Of a stretch of 64,000 nt of DNA, positions 27,412 to 36,954 are shown piece after piece. The notes beneath the pieces are model-generated. The model worked only from the letters and a program-made list of their open reading frames with translations. It ran no database searches and was not told where the DNA came from. Every line of letters begins with the position of its first letter. Position 1 is the stretch's first letter. Origin of the DNA: Ketobacter alkanivorans. Its GTDB lineage: Bacteria > Pseudomonadota > Gammaproteobacteria > Pseudomonadales > Ketobacteraceae. Where the stretch lies: positions 2,447,501 to 2,511,500 of the forward strand of contig NZ_CP022684.1 of NCBI RefSeq assembly GCF_002863865.1. Reading direction: 5' to 3'. Position numbers and translations under genes: made by a program.

Positions 27412-28374
27412 TCAGGATGCCTGCTGTTGCTGCTGAGCAGAAATCCGCCCGGTGAGGAAATACTGCTCGTTTAAGGCCTCATGTATGTGATTCATTTCAA
27501 TCTGAATATGATCAATAAAATCATGCAACATGACTTGATCGTAGGCCTGCAACTCAGCCCCCTGGATCAAACGCTTGGCCTGATGAATGCGACGCAAGGT
27601 ATTTTCATAGTCCGGCAGCTCCTGTACGCAGCGCTCCATCTGCTGCACACAAAATAGGATCGAACGCGGGAAGCGCTGGGATTGAAACAGGAATTTCACC
27701 ACATCACTGCGACGGATTCGAGCCTGCATGGCCTGCCGGTACATCTGATACGCTGTGAGTGATTTCAATACACTCATCCACTGGATATTTTCGAACGGGC
27801 GCAATTCCATGCTTTCTTCGGTAAGCAGGTTGGCAGAGCGCACATCAATGATACGGGATGTCATGTCCGAGCGTTCGATGTTGCGACCCATGCGAATAAA
27901 CAAATAACCTTGATCACGATTCACAGTGCCGGACAACAATCCAACAATGGTTTGATTGCGCAGAATGACTTCATTGAGATAGCTGAATCGCCCCCGCTTC
28001 GACATGGCCACATTGAGCTGATCTTTGGCATAGTGATTGAGGGCGTTGATTTGCTCCCAGGCTTCACGAGGAATGACATCGCGCACTGTTCGTGCGTTTT
28101 CCCGCGCCCATTTCAGCGAATTGGCAATAGATACCGGGCTTTCAGGATCACTGATGAGGTATTTCATCACCGAGCGTTCTTCGAAGTTATCGTTCCGCTT
28201 CACGTAAATATCACGGGTGCCGGTAATGTCGATCAGAGGCTCCCAACCCAGTACCGTTCTCTTGGGTATATCCAGGATCAGGTTGGCGTTTACGTTGATG
28301 AGGCGCGCCATGTTTTCGGCACGCTCCATATAACGGGCCATCCAGTACAGTGTTTCTGCAACGCGCGCCAGCAT
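27412..28374 (-). CDS. Alpha-E domain protein
   Basis: A protein of 320 residues made almost wholly of helices, the 'alpha-E' domain. It begins with the family signature MLARVAETLYWMARYMERAENMAR-like pattern (here LYWMARYMERAE, residues 9-20) and carries the second block YLFIRMGRNIERSDMTSRI (about 156-174), with conserved Glu and Arg pairs. Alpha-E proteins occur with circularly permuted ATP-grasp ligases and transglutaminase-like proteins; the role in the proposed peptide-ligation chemistry is not established. The start codon shares one base with the preceding stop (TGATG at 28372-28376), so it is translationally coupled to the ATP-grasp gene. It is the last gene of the operon. Confidence 0.92.
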   Translation of the reverse strand: MLARVAETLYWMARYMERAENMARLINVNANLILDIPKRTVLGWEPLIDITGTRDIYVKRNDNFEERSVMKYLISDPESPVSIANSLKWARENARTVRDVIPREAWEQINALNHYAKDQLNVAMSKRGRFSYLNEVILRNQTIVGLLSGTVNRDQGYLFIRMGRNIERSDMTSRIIDVRSANLLTEESMELRPFENIQWMSVLKSLTAYQMYRQAMQARIRRSDVVKFLFQSQRFPRSILFCVQQMERCVQELPDYENTLRRIHQAKRLIQGAELQAYDQVMLHDFIDHIQIEMNHIHEALNEQYFLTGRISAQQQQQAS

Positions 28375-29825
28375 CAGGCATCCTCCTCCACGATCCAGGT
28401 GTCTTTACTGCCACCACCTTGGGATGAATTAACGACCAACGACCCTTTTCGCAGGGCGACCCGGGTCAGGCCACCCATGGTGACGGAGATGCTGTCACCA
28501 CTGAGAATAAATGGACGCAAATCCACGTGGCGGGGTTCTACACCGTGATCAATGAACGTTGGCACCGTGGATAAACCCAGTGTCGGCTGTGCGATGTAGT
28601 TACGTGGATCTTTTTTAATAAGTTGCGCAAATTTTTCGCGCTCTTTTTTACTGGCTACCGGGCCGATCATCATGCCGTAACCACCGGATTCATTGGCGGG
28701 TTTGACCACCAGATCCGCCAGGTTGTTGAGCACGTAATCCTGTTCATCCTGATACATGCAACGATAAGTGGGCACGTTGGGCAACAGCACGTCTTCGCCC
28801 AGATAGTATTTGATAATCTCCGGAACAAACGCATATACAACTTTATCATCCGCCACGCCTGCACCGGGGGCATTAGCCAAAGCTACATTGCCCTTTTTCC
28901 ATGCCCGTAACAGGCCCGGCACACCCAGCATTGATTTTTTATCAAATGCTTCCGGATCCAGAAACAGGTCATCGATACGGCGATAAATTACGTCCACCCG
29001 CTGCAAACCTTCTACGGTGCGCATGTACACGCAGTCATCGTCGCACACCACCAGATCCCGGCCTTCTACTAATTCGCAACCCATCTGCTGAGCCAGATAG
29101 GCGTGCTCAAAATAGGCAGAGTTGAAGATGCCGGGAGTAAGCACCACCACTTCAGGGTAATCCGCCGGACGCGGCGACAGGGAGGCCAACATATCGAACA
29201 GCTGGGAACAGTAATCGTCCACTGGCTGAATGTTGTAACTTTCAAACAGTTCAGGAAACACCCGCTTCATTACGGAACGGTTTTCCAGCATGTAGGAAAC
29301 GCCAGAAGGCACTCGCAGGTTATCTTCCAGCACGTACATGGTGCCATCGGAATCCCGCACCAGATCGGATCCACAAATGTGGGCCCAGATATTACGTGGC
29401 GGAGAGATGCCAACACATTCTTTGCGAAAGTTAACAGAGTTCGCCAACAGTTCGGCTGGGAACACTTTGTCTTTGATGATCTTCTGATCGTGATAGATAT
29501 CATCGATAAAAAGATTCAGCGCATGAACTCGCTGCTTAAGGCCTTTTTCGATGGGATCCCATTCTGATTTAGGGATCATGCGCGGAAGGATGTCTAGGGG
29601 CCAAGAGCGATCTATTGAGCCTTCTTCCTCGGTGTATACTGTGAAGGTGATGCCCATTTCTTTAATAGACAGCTCGGCCACCGCTTTACGGGTTTCGAGT
29701 TCTTCGTCGCTGTGATCCACCAGAAACTTGGCCAAGTTTTTTGCATACTTACGCGGTTTGCCTTTGGACTGCATCAACTCATCAAAGAACTTGCCTGGAT
29801 CGTATTCATTCCAACTTAGAGACAT
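28374..29825 (-). CDS. Circularly permuted ATP-grasp ligase (stand-alone)
   Basis: A protein of 483 residues of the circularly permuted type-2 ATP-grasp family. Seen are the N-terminal cap (WNEYDPGKFFDEL), the block FRKECVGISPPRNIWAHICGSDLVRD, the nucleotide-binding part VVVLTPGIFNSAYFEHAYLA, and the late lysine-containing segments DLVVKPANESGGYGMMIGP and VPTFIDHGVEPRHVDLRPF. It would activate a carboxylate with ATP and join it to an amine. It is the split version of what is fused in the 877-residue-frame protein at 30.7-33.3 kb. It is coupled to the alpha-E gene and lies 44 bases after the transglutaminase gene. Confidence 0.92.
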   Translation of the reverse strand: MSLSWNEYDPGKFFDELMQSKGKPRKYAKNLAKFLVDHSDEELETRKAVAELSIKEMGITFTVYTEEEGSIDRSWPLDILPRMIPKSEWDPIEKGLKQRVHALNLFIDDIYHDQKIIKDKVFPAELLANSVNFRKECVGISPPRNIWAHICGSDLVRDSDGTMYVLEDNLRVPSGVSYMLENRSVMKRVFPELFESYNIQPVDDYCSQLFDMLASLSPRPADYPEVVVLTPGIFNSAYFEHAYLAQQMGCELVEGRDLVVCDDDCVYMRTVEGLQRVDVIYRRIDDLFLDPEAFDKKSMLGVPGLLRAWKKGNVALANAPGAGVADDKVVYAFVPEIIKYYLGEDVLLPNVPTYRCMYQDEQDYVLNNLADLVVKPANESGGYGMMIGPVASKKEREKFAQLIKKDPRNYIAQPTLGLSTVPTFIDHGVEPRHVDLRPFILSGDSISVTMGGLTRVALRKGSLVVNSSQGGGSKDTWIVEEDA

Positions 29826-29869
29826 ATTATCGCTTCTTTCTGCTGCAAAAATGCGTTGAGTGGAGCGTG

Positions 29870-30751
29870 CTATTCTTCAATGCGGCGCACATCTACGGAC
29901 ACACTTAGCTCGTGATCGTCGCCACCATAAATCACCCCTTTAAGCGGGGTTACATCTGCAAAATCTCTGCCAAAGGCCAATGTTATATGCTGATCGCCTG
30001 CCACCATGTTATTGGTGGGATCAAGATGCATCCAGCCGTGATCCGGCAAATACACAGCAAGCCAGGCATGGGATGCATCAGCCCCCTCCAGCTTTTCTTG
30101 GCCGGGTGGCGGCAGGGTTTCCAAGTATCCGCTTACGTAACCTGCGGCCAACCCCATGGAGCGTATGCAAGCAATACCCAAGTGTGCAAAATCTTGACAC
30201 ACTCCACGTCGGTGTTCCAGCACGGTCTTCAACGGGGTGCTGATGCTGGAGAAGCCGGGGTCGTATTTAAAATCCTTGAATATCCGCTCCACCAGCTCAC
30301 GAATGGCTTCCATCACCGGCCGACCAGGCTTGAACGATTTATCAGCGTATTCCTTTACCTCATCGAAAACAGGAATCAGCATGGATGGCAGGATGTATTC
30401 CCGCACCACAATCTGTTCTGGATCAGTTGTGGTTTTCAAACTGTCCCGCACGAATTCCCAAGGGTAGTCTGCGGAAAACAACGCCTGTTGGGCGTGCGCC
30501 AGAACCTGCACTTCACTGTACACGGTTACTGACAGCTCTCGGTGGGGCTGCAGAATATCGAAGCTGGTGACTTGGTTGCCAAAATAGTCAAAACGCTTGT
30601 GGAGCGATTCTGGTGCAGGGTGAATAACAAACCGATTGCGCGCACAGGTTTGGTGCGCGCTATTGACCGGTGACATGCGCGCCTCATTAAAACACATGCT
30701 TACCTGGCTGCTGTATTCGTAGTGCGTGGTGTGTTTGATGCGGTATTTCAT
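29870..30751 (-). CDS. Transglutaminase-like protein
   Basis: A protein of 293 residues: a bacterial transglutaminase N-terminal beta domain (about 1-95, YRIKHTTHYEYSSQVS) followed by the papain-like transglutaminase core (about 150-260). The catalytic Cys is in RRGVCQDFAHLGIACIRS, the His in DASHAWLAVYLPDHGWMHLD and the Asp in LDPTNNM, so the triad is intact. No signal peptide is seen, so it acts in the cytoplasm. In this gene family the enzyme is likely to be a peptidase or amidase that removes or trims a ligated product rather than a cross-linker. Its start overlaps the previous stop (ATGA 30748-30751). Confidence 0.93.
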   Translation of the reverse strand: MKYRIKHTTHYEYSSQVSMCFNEARMSPVNSAHQTCARNRFVIHPAPESLHKRFDYFGNQVTSFDILQPHRELSVTVYSEVQVLAHAQQALFSADYPWEFVRDSLKTTTDPEQIVVREYILPSMLIPVFDEVKEYADKSFKPGRPVMEAIRELVERIFKDFKYDPGFSSISTPLKTVLEHRRGVCQDFAHLGIACIRSMGLAAGYVSGYLETLPPPGQEKLEGADASHAWLAVYLPDHGWMHLDPTNNMVAGDQHITLAFGRDFADVTPLKGVIYGGDDHELSVSVDVRRIEE

Positions 30752-33345
30752 GCCGGCAGCTCCAGTTTGGTGGGTGCCAACTGACGCACATTCTGGGTAT
30801 GGGTGAAGTATTTCTGATGCAGCAGTTCAGCAACTTTTTCTAATCTGCGCTCAACGCTGTCCAGCAGTTTCGCCAACGCGCGCCGGGTTTTCAGTTCGTC
30901 GCTGACGTTAGCCAGTTTTTCAACTTCGACCATTTTGATTTCGGTACTGACTTGCAGAATCAGGCGCTGCTCCCGACTCAAATGATGAGAGGGTGTTTTC
31001 AGCGGATTGGGCAGCTCATCCATCAGCGCCTTGATTTTGTCCACCTGATAGGCCAGTGAACGGGGGTGACGAGTATCCAGCAACATCAAGTCCAGCACTG
31101 TGAATATGTGCTGCACCGAGCGATAACGGCGTCGGTGAGTAATCAGACTTTCGTGGTTTACTAAGGTTGCCTCCAGCATAAGATGCTCTGGCACATCACC
31201 GCAATGGGTCACAAAACAGGTGCGTATAAAGGTAATTAACTGCAAAGCCCGCTCTACACGGCGACCGATATTCAACAGGTACCAGCCGTGCTCATGGGGC
31301 ATGCTTTCCTGGGTCTGGGCCGTGAACGCCATAAGGGACGCCAGCAGGCTGTCCAGCTCGGTTTGCAGAACCGAGAAACGGGCTTTGTTGGAGCTTAAGT
31401 ATTGCAGGTTTTCATCGATGTCATCCACCACCCGCCAGGTGTCTACGGACCACAAATCACGCACGTTGTAAGCGCTTTGCAATAATGCATTCAGGGTGCC
31501 AATCAAACTGCTGCGATGTTCACGGTTCAGCACCATATCCATGATATGAAGACGGGGTCGCTGCAGTTTTTCCTTGGCATCCTCACCGGTAAAGCCGGGG
31601 TATACGTAGGTGAAATGGGTCAGGGTTTCCAGCAGATGTTGCAATACGATGTGATCGGATTCATCCCGATAGTCGTCGTAGTCGGCGAGTTTATTCAGTA
31701 CGGTACGAATCAGTCGCAACAGGCCTTCGGCACGCTCGGAATAGCGGCCCACCCAGAACAGGTTCTCACCGGAGCGCGACGGCAACAGGCCTTCGCCGAT
31801 CATGAGACTTTCCATCTGACGGATGTTAGGCCAGAGACTGGCCTGATGCACCGGCTTGTCTGCCAGTATCCAGGTGTCTTTTGACAGGCCGCCGGTCTGA
31901 TTGGTGACAAACAGTGCGCCTTCATCCTGGGCTACTCGGGTGAGGCCACCGGGCATGACATCGTAGTCGCCCTGGTGTGCAGTCAGATAGGTGCGCAGCA
32001 ACACTCGTCTGGGTACTATTTTGCCATTGCGCAACGACGGCGCGGTAGAGCAACTCAGCACTTGCTGACCAACATACAAGTAAGGTGCTGCATTGATGCG
32101 CTCTTTTACTTCTTTGAGCTGCTTTTCATTCAATTGGGAGCAGAATATCGAAGGACCGCGGCGATCAATGGGTTTGATCACCAAATCTTTCAGGTTTGCC
32201 AGTACGTAGTCGCGCTCTTTTTTCTGACCACACCACCAAGTGGCTGCAGAGGGCAGCAGGATCTCTTCCCCCAGCCAATGTTTGGCAATATTGGGTAAAA
32301 ACGGCATCAGGGCAGGGCTTTCCAGAATGCTGGAGCCCAGCGGGTTGGCAATGATGACGTTACCCAAGCGGGCTGCCTGCAGCAAACCGGGCACCCCCAG
32401 ATGAGAATCCTCCCGCAGCTCAAGTGGATCACAGAAGCTGTCATCCACCCTGCGCACGATGATGTCCACCTGCTTGAGGCCATCCAGCGACTTCAACCAT
32501 ACTTTGCCATTGCGCACGGTGAGGTCGTCACCCTGCACCAGGCTGTAACCCAAATAGGAGGCAAGGTAGGCGTGTTCGAAATAGGTCTCGTTGTGGGGGC
32601 CCGGTGTCAGGATAACTACCCGTGGATCATCTTTACGATGAGGCAGCAGGCTCGCCAGCATGCTGCGCAAATGACGAAAGAAGATGGACAGACGGTGTAC
32701 CTGTGTGCGACGGAATTCCTCCGCCATTACCCGCGTCATGGCCATGCGGGTCTCGAGGGCATAACCGGCACCGGAGGGCGCCTGGCTGCGATCACCCAGT
32801 ACCCACATGCGACCATCCGGGCCGCGCGCCAGGTCAGCTGCGTACAGCAGTAAATGGGGTAAATCTTTCATCTGTACTTGATCGCATGCACGCAGAAAAC
32901 CCTGCTGTGCGTAGATCAGTTCCGGGGGAATCAGGCCTTCTTTCACCAGTCGTCGCGGGCCGTATATATCCCTCAGGATCATGTCCAGCAGACGGGCGCG
33001 CTGCTTCAAGCCTACGCTGATCGCCTCCCAATCAACACTGTTGATGACCAGTGGTATCGGGTCGAGCTGCCAAGTGCGCTTTTGCCCTTTTGGATCGCTG
33101 TAGATATGGTAAGTAACACCGTTTTCCCGCAGCAAACGGCGCGCATCGGTGCGCCGCCGCTCCAGCTCGGTTTCACCCAAGCCGGTCAGATCTTTCATCA
33201 AGCGACGCCAATGGGGGTTGGTGCTGTTGCTGTCCGCACCCCACATCTCGTCGTAACCCGCCAGTCCCTCTGGGTAATGAGCCAGTATCTGTTCCAGACT
33301 GGGTTCCGCCGCGATGATCTTTTTATCTTCTGCCTGTGTTGCCAT
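30748..33345 (-). CDS. Circularly permuted ATP-grasp fused to alpha-E domain
   Basis: A protein of about 865 residues. The N-terminal ~500 residues are a circularly permuted ATP-grasp ligase (EQILAHYPEGLAGYDEMWG at the start; VVILTPGPHNETYFEHAYLA; DLVIKPIDRRGPSIF). From about residue 525 a complete alpha-E domain follows (SGENLFWVGRYSERAEGLLR, and later HGWYLLNIGRRVERALQLI). The same two domains are separate genes at 28-30 kb, so the operon holds a fused and a split copy. The start ATG 33345 has AGGGG upstream, at a rather short distance; the frame is open back to a TTG at 33381. It overlaps the transglutaminase gene by four bases. Confidence 0.93.
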   Translation of the reverse strand: MATQAEDKKIIAAEPSLEQILAHYPEGLAGYDEMWGADSNSTNPHWRRLMKDLTGLGETELERRRTDARRLLRENGVTYHIYSDPKGQKRTWQLDPIPLVINSVDWEAISVGLKQRARLLDMILRDIYGPRRLVKEGLIPPELIYAQQGFLRACDQVQMKDLPHLLLYAADLARGPDGRMWVLGDRSQAPSGAGYALETRMAMTRVMAEEFRRTQVHRLSIFFRHLRSMLASLLPHRKDDPRVVILTPGPHNETYFEHAYLASYLGYSLVQGDDLTVRNGKVWLKSLDGLKQVDIIVRRVDDSFCDPLELREDSHLGVPGLLQAARLGNVIIANPLGSSILESPALMPFLPNIAKHWLGEEILLPSAATWWCGQKKERDYVLANLKDLVIKPIDRRGPSIFCSQLNEKQLKEVKERINAAPYLYVGQQVLSCSTAPSLRNGKIVPRRVLLRTYLTAHQGDYDVMPGGLTRVAQDEGALFVTNQTGGLSKDTWILADKPVHQASLWPNIRQMESLMIGEGLLPSRSGENLFWVGRYSERAEGLLRLIRTVLNKLADYDDYRDESDHIVLQHLLETLTHFTYVYPGFTGEDAKEKLQRPRLHIMDMVLNREHRSSLIGTLNALLQSAYNVRDLWSVDTWRVVDDIDENLQYLSSNKARFSVLQTELDSLLASLMAFTAQTQESMPHEHGWYLLNIGRRVERALQLITFIRTCFVTHCGDVPEHLMLEATLVNHESLITHRRRYRSVQHIFTVLDLMLLDTRHPRSLAYQVDKIKALMDELPNPLKTPSHHLSREQRLILQVSTEIKMVEVEKLANVSDELKTRRALAKLLDSVERRLEKVAELLHQKYFTHTQNVRQLAPTKLELPA

Positions 33346-33394
33346 AAGCCCCTGTGGGCACCTCAAACTACCAATTGGCACTCAGTATAACTGG

Positions 33395-36300
33395 TTACGA
33401 GAGAGTTCGCAGAGGCTTCCGCAGGTCTAGAGTATAGGGGTATTCACGGGATGGTTCTTCCGGCGGTGGCGTCATAGGGCCAACGCCGCTGCCATGGGGG
33501 TAGAAGCGATCCTCGCTATGCAGGAACGGGCGCACCTCCGGCGGCACAGTCAAGGGCCCCTGGGTATGGCCGTGGCTCCAGAAACGGCTGATGCGGCGGC
33601 CTTCTGCCTCATAAGCGTTCACTGGGAAGGTGTCATAGCTGCGGCCACCGGCGTGGTGCACATGGTAGGTACAGCCACCAATCGAACGCCCGTTAAAGGT
33701 ATCGATCAGGTCAAACACCAAAGGTGAATGTATGCCGATGGTGGGGTGCAGCGCAGAGGGCGGCTGCCAGGCACGATAACGTACCCCGGCCACATACTCA
33801 CCATGAACGCCGGTGCTCTTAAGGGGAACCTGACGGCCATTACAGGACAGCACATAGCGCCCTTCGCTGAGACCTTTCAGTTTCACCTGCATACGCTCAA
33901 CCGATGAGTCAACAAAGCGGGAGGTGCCGCCCCGGGATACTTCCTCGCCCATAACATGCCAGGGCTCAATGGCGGTTTGCAGTTCGATCTCGATATCGCG
34001 AATATTAACCCGCCCATAGTGGGGGAAGCGGAATTCTAAAAAGGGCTCCAGCCACTCAAGCTGGAAGGCATAGCCCTGCAACTGCATGAATTCACACACA
34101 TCACGCAAATCCCCCCACACGTAATGGGGCAGCATAAAGCGATCATGCAGCTCTGTACCCCAACGTACCAACCTGTGCTCATAAGGCTTGTTCCAGAACA
34201 TCATCAACAGCGTGCGCAACAACAGCATCTGCACCAAGCTCATGCGGGCATGAGGCGGCATTTCGAAGGCGCGGAATTCGAGAATCCCCAAACGCCCCGT
34301 GGCGGAATCAGGGGAATACAGTTTATCGATACAGAATTCAGAACGGTGGGTGTTACCGGAAATATCCACCAGCAGATTGCGCAATAAACGGTCAACCAGC
34401 CAAGGCACGGACACATCGCCTTTGGGCATCTGGCCGAAGGCAATTTCCAATTCGTACAGGCTTTCGTGACGACCTTCATCCACCCGTGGTGCCTGACTGG
34501 TTGGGCCGATAAAAAGCCCGGAGAACAGATATGACAAACCCGGGTGATGCTGCCAGAAGGTAATCAGGCTGCGCAGAACATCTGGCCGCCGTAACAGTGG
34601 GGAATCCGCAGGCGTCGCTCCCCCCATGGTGACGTGATTACCACCGCCGGTGCCTGCATGACGGCCATCCACCATGAACTTCTCTGTACCCAGGCGACAG
34701 CGGTGGGCCATCTCATACAGGTCTATGGTGTTCTTCTGCATTTCATCCCAGGTGTGCACGGGGTGAACGTTGACTTCGATAACACCGGGATCCGGGGTCA
34801 CCATGAATTTCTCCAGGCGGTTATCTTTGGGGGGCTCATAGCCCTCCAGCACCACCGGCATGCTCAGTTCCCGCGCACAGGATTCGATGGCGGTCATCAA
34901 CTGTATAAAATGATCACCGTGAGTAATCGGTGGCATGAACAGATACAAACAACCGTTGCGCACCTCTACGCAAAGCGCCGTTTGCACAAAGGCTTCCGTT
35001 TCGTTTACCTCGTCGGTCGTGGCTGATTCCAAAGGCTCAAGGCTCGGCGGATAGTAAGGCAAGGCGGGCGCAGCCTCAAACAAGCTCATAGGCTGATGGT
35101 GCTCACGCTTGTCTGCAGGCAGCCAATTGATGACCTCCAAAGGCAAACGCATGCCGATGGCGGAATCACCCGGCACCAGATGCAGATGGCCACGACGAAA
35201 CGTCCAGCTACAACTGTGCCACGCCCCTTGCTGCCAATCCCAACTTAGGGGCAACACGTAACCCACCGGCTGATCAAGGCCGCGCTGCAGTTGCTTTAAC
35301 AGCCGTTTGCGCTCAGCACCCAGCTTTAGATCATGTTGCAGCAGATCCAGTTTTTCCGGCAAGTTGCCTTCCTGCCAGAGGTAATAGATGGCGTCTTCAA
35401 ACGCGGGCATGGCAAAACGCCCGGGCAAACGCAGATTCTTACACAGGGTCTGCATAAAACTCTGAGCATCATCTACGTCAAAGCCATAGTCATGATTGGG
35501 GTCTGCCAGCAGATCAGGGTAATGCCACAGCGCTTGGCCATCCTTACGCCAATAGCACGCATATTGCCAACGGGGCAACGGCTCCCCCGGATACCATTTG
35601 CCCTGGCCATAATGCTTGATGCCACCAGAGGCAAAGTGATCCTGCATCGCCAGGAAGAGATTATGAGCCAACTTGCGCTTCTGCGGACTATCGGCTGTGG
35701 TATTCCATTCCGGTGATTCCATATCGTCCACCGACACAAAGGTAGGCTCCCCTCCCATGGTCAGGCGCACGTCATTGGCCATGAGCTCCTCATCCACCTT
35801 GTAACCCAGCGCTTGAATGTTAAGCCACTGGTCTTCAGTGTATGGCTTGGTCACCCGCGGGTCTTCGTGAATACGATCCACCCGGTTTTCAAATTCAAAC
35901 TCCACTTCGCATTTGCCGGTGGCCCCGGTAACCGGTGCAGCACTGACCGGATCAGGTGTGCAAGCAAGCGGAATATGGCCTTCACCGGCGAATAAGCCGG
36001 AGGTTGGATCAAGGCCGATCCAGCCTGCACCAGGCACAAATACTTCTGTCCATGCATGCAGATCGGTGAAATCCGCTTCCGGGCCAGAAGGGCCATCCAG
36101 GGATTTCACATCGGATTTCAATTGCACCAGATAGCCCGACACAAAGCGCGCGGCCAGGCCCAGATGACGCAGAATCTGCACCAACAGATAGGCCGAATCA
36201 CGGCAGGACCCCACTTTGCGCGTCAGGCTTTCCTCGCAGGTCTGAACCCCTGGCTCCATACGGATGGAGTATTCGATGTCGTTAAAGAGCAGCTGGTTCA

Positions 36301-36742
36301 GCTCTACCAGAAAGTCGACGATATTGCGCTTTTTGCGATTTACTTTTTCCAGCCACTTAAGCAGCATCGGGCCTTCTTCTTTTATCTCAAGATAAGGCAC
36401 CAGCTCCTTGGCCAGCTGCTTTTCGTATTTGAACGGGTAATCGTCGGCGTACTCTTCCACGAAGAAATCAAACGGATTGATCACCTTCAGATTGGCGATT
36501 ACCTCAACGTCCACCTCCAGCTCTTTGGCCGGTTCCAAAAACACCACCCGCGCCAGAAAGTTTCCAAACGGATCCTGCTGCCAGTTGATGAAATGATTTT
36601 CAGGCTTGATTTTAAACGAGTAACCCTCGATGGGTGTGCGACTGTGCACAGCCGGACGCAAACGGAATACATGAGGGAACAGCTTAACGTTCCGGTCATA
36701 GGAATACTTGGTATGGTGGCGAATGGCGACTCGAATGGACAT
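33395..36742 (-). CDS. Transglutaminase / DUF2126 carboxylate-amine ligase-like fusion protein
   Basis: A very large protein of 1115 residues and the first gene of the operon. Residues 1 to about 290 form a transglutaminase-like unit: the N-terminal beta domain (SIRVAIRHHTKYSYDRNVKL), the catalytic Cys in KVGSCRDSAYLL, the His in LHAWTEVFVPGAGW and the Asp in DPTSG. From about residue 300 to the end is DUF2126, which carries segments like those of glutamine synthetase/GCS-type ligases: DPGVIEVNVHP, GGNHVTMGGATP and EFRAFEMPPH. ATG 36742 has AAGGA eight bases upstream; the earlier TTG 36766 is rejected. The fusion suggests cleavage and ligation of the same amide bond type. A nested inverted repeat lies upstream at 36899. 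Confidence 0.92.
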   Translation of the reverse strand: MSIRVAIRHHTKYSYDRNVKLFPHVFRLRPAVHSRTPIEGYSFKIKPENHFINWQQDPFGNFLARVVFLEPAKELEVDVEVIANLKVINPFDFFVEEYADDYPFKYEKQLAKELVPYLEIKEEGPMLLKWLEKVNRKKRNIVDFLVELNQLLFNDIEYSIRMEPGVQTCEESLTRKVGSCRDSAYLLVQILRHLGLAARFVSGYLVQLKSDVKSLDGPSGPEADFTDLHAWTEVFVPGAGWIGLDPTSGLFAGEGHIPLACTPDPVSAAPVTGATGKCEVEFEFENRVDRIHEDPRVTKPYTEDQWLNIQALGYKVDEELMANDVRLTMGGEPTFVSVDDMESPEWNTTADSPQKRKLAHNLFLAMQDHFASGGIKHYGQGKWYPGEPLPRWQYACYWRKDGQALWHYPDLLADPNHDYGFDVDDAQSFMQTLCKNLRLPGRFAMPAFEDAIYYLWQEGNLPEKLDLLQHDLKLGAERKRLLKQLQRGLDQPVGYVLPLSWDWQQGAWHSCSWTFRRGHLHLVPGDSAIGMRLPLEVINWLPADKREHHQPMSLFEAAPALPYYPPSLEPLESATTDEVNETEAFVQTALCVEVRNGCLYLFMPPITHGDHFIQLMTAIESCARELSMPVVLEGYEPPKDNRLEKFMVTPDPGVIEVNVHPVHTWDEMQKNTIDLYEMAHRCRLGTEKFMVDGRHAGTGGGNHVTMGGATPADSPLLRRPDVLRSLITFWQHHPGLSYLFSGLFIGPTSQAPRVDEGRHESLYELEIAFGQMPKGDVSVPWLVDRLLRNLLVDISGNTHRSEFCIDKLYSPDSATGRLGILEFRAFEMPPHARMSLVQMLLLRTLLMMFWNKPYEHRLVRWGTELHDRFMLPHYVWGDLRDVCEFMQLQGYAFQLEWLEPFLEFRFPHYGRVNIRDIEIELQTAIEPWHVMGEEVSRGGTSRFVDSSVERMQVKLKGLSEGRYVLSCNGRQVPLKSTGVHGEYVAGVRYRAWQPPSALHPTIGIHSPLVFDLIDTFNGRSIGGCTYHVHHAGGRSYDTFPVNAYEAEGRRISRFWSHGHTQGPLTVPPEVRPFLHSEDRFYPHGSGVGPMTPPPEEPSREYPYTLDLRKPLRTLS

Positions 36743-36898
36743 AGTGTTCCTTGCAGCAATGTTCAACGCATAATGAGGTTAATACCATGAAATGCCTTGC
36801 TCAAGACAGCAAAACCTCACCAACAAAGCAGCGCAAGTTTTATGCCATGAGTGAGCTAGGTGATTATGGGGGATAATGGACGCAACCGGATTTACCCT

Positions 36899-36944
36899 GC
36901 GCCAACAGCGCGCACGCTGAGCGGAAAGTGCTCAGCATTGGCGC
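36899..36944. repeat. Nested inverted repeat upstream of the amidoligase operon
   Basis: GCTGAGC (36916) pairs with GCTCAGC (36930), and outside it GCGCCAA (36899) pairs with TTGGCGC (36938). The element lies between the barrel-protein stop and the DUF2126 operon start. No T-run is present, so an operator or transcript structure is more likely than a simple terminator. Confidence 0.5.
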
Positions 36945-36954
36945 CAGGCAGTGC

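Noticed and set aside
36056..36790. Open frame of 244 codons on the + strand, opposite the transglutaminase/DUF2126 gene
   Set aside because: It is the complement of conserved transglutaminase sequence and has no recognisable domain.
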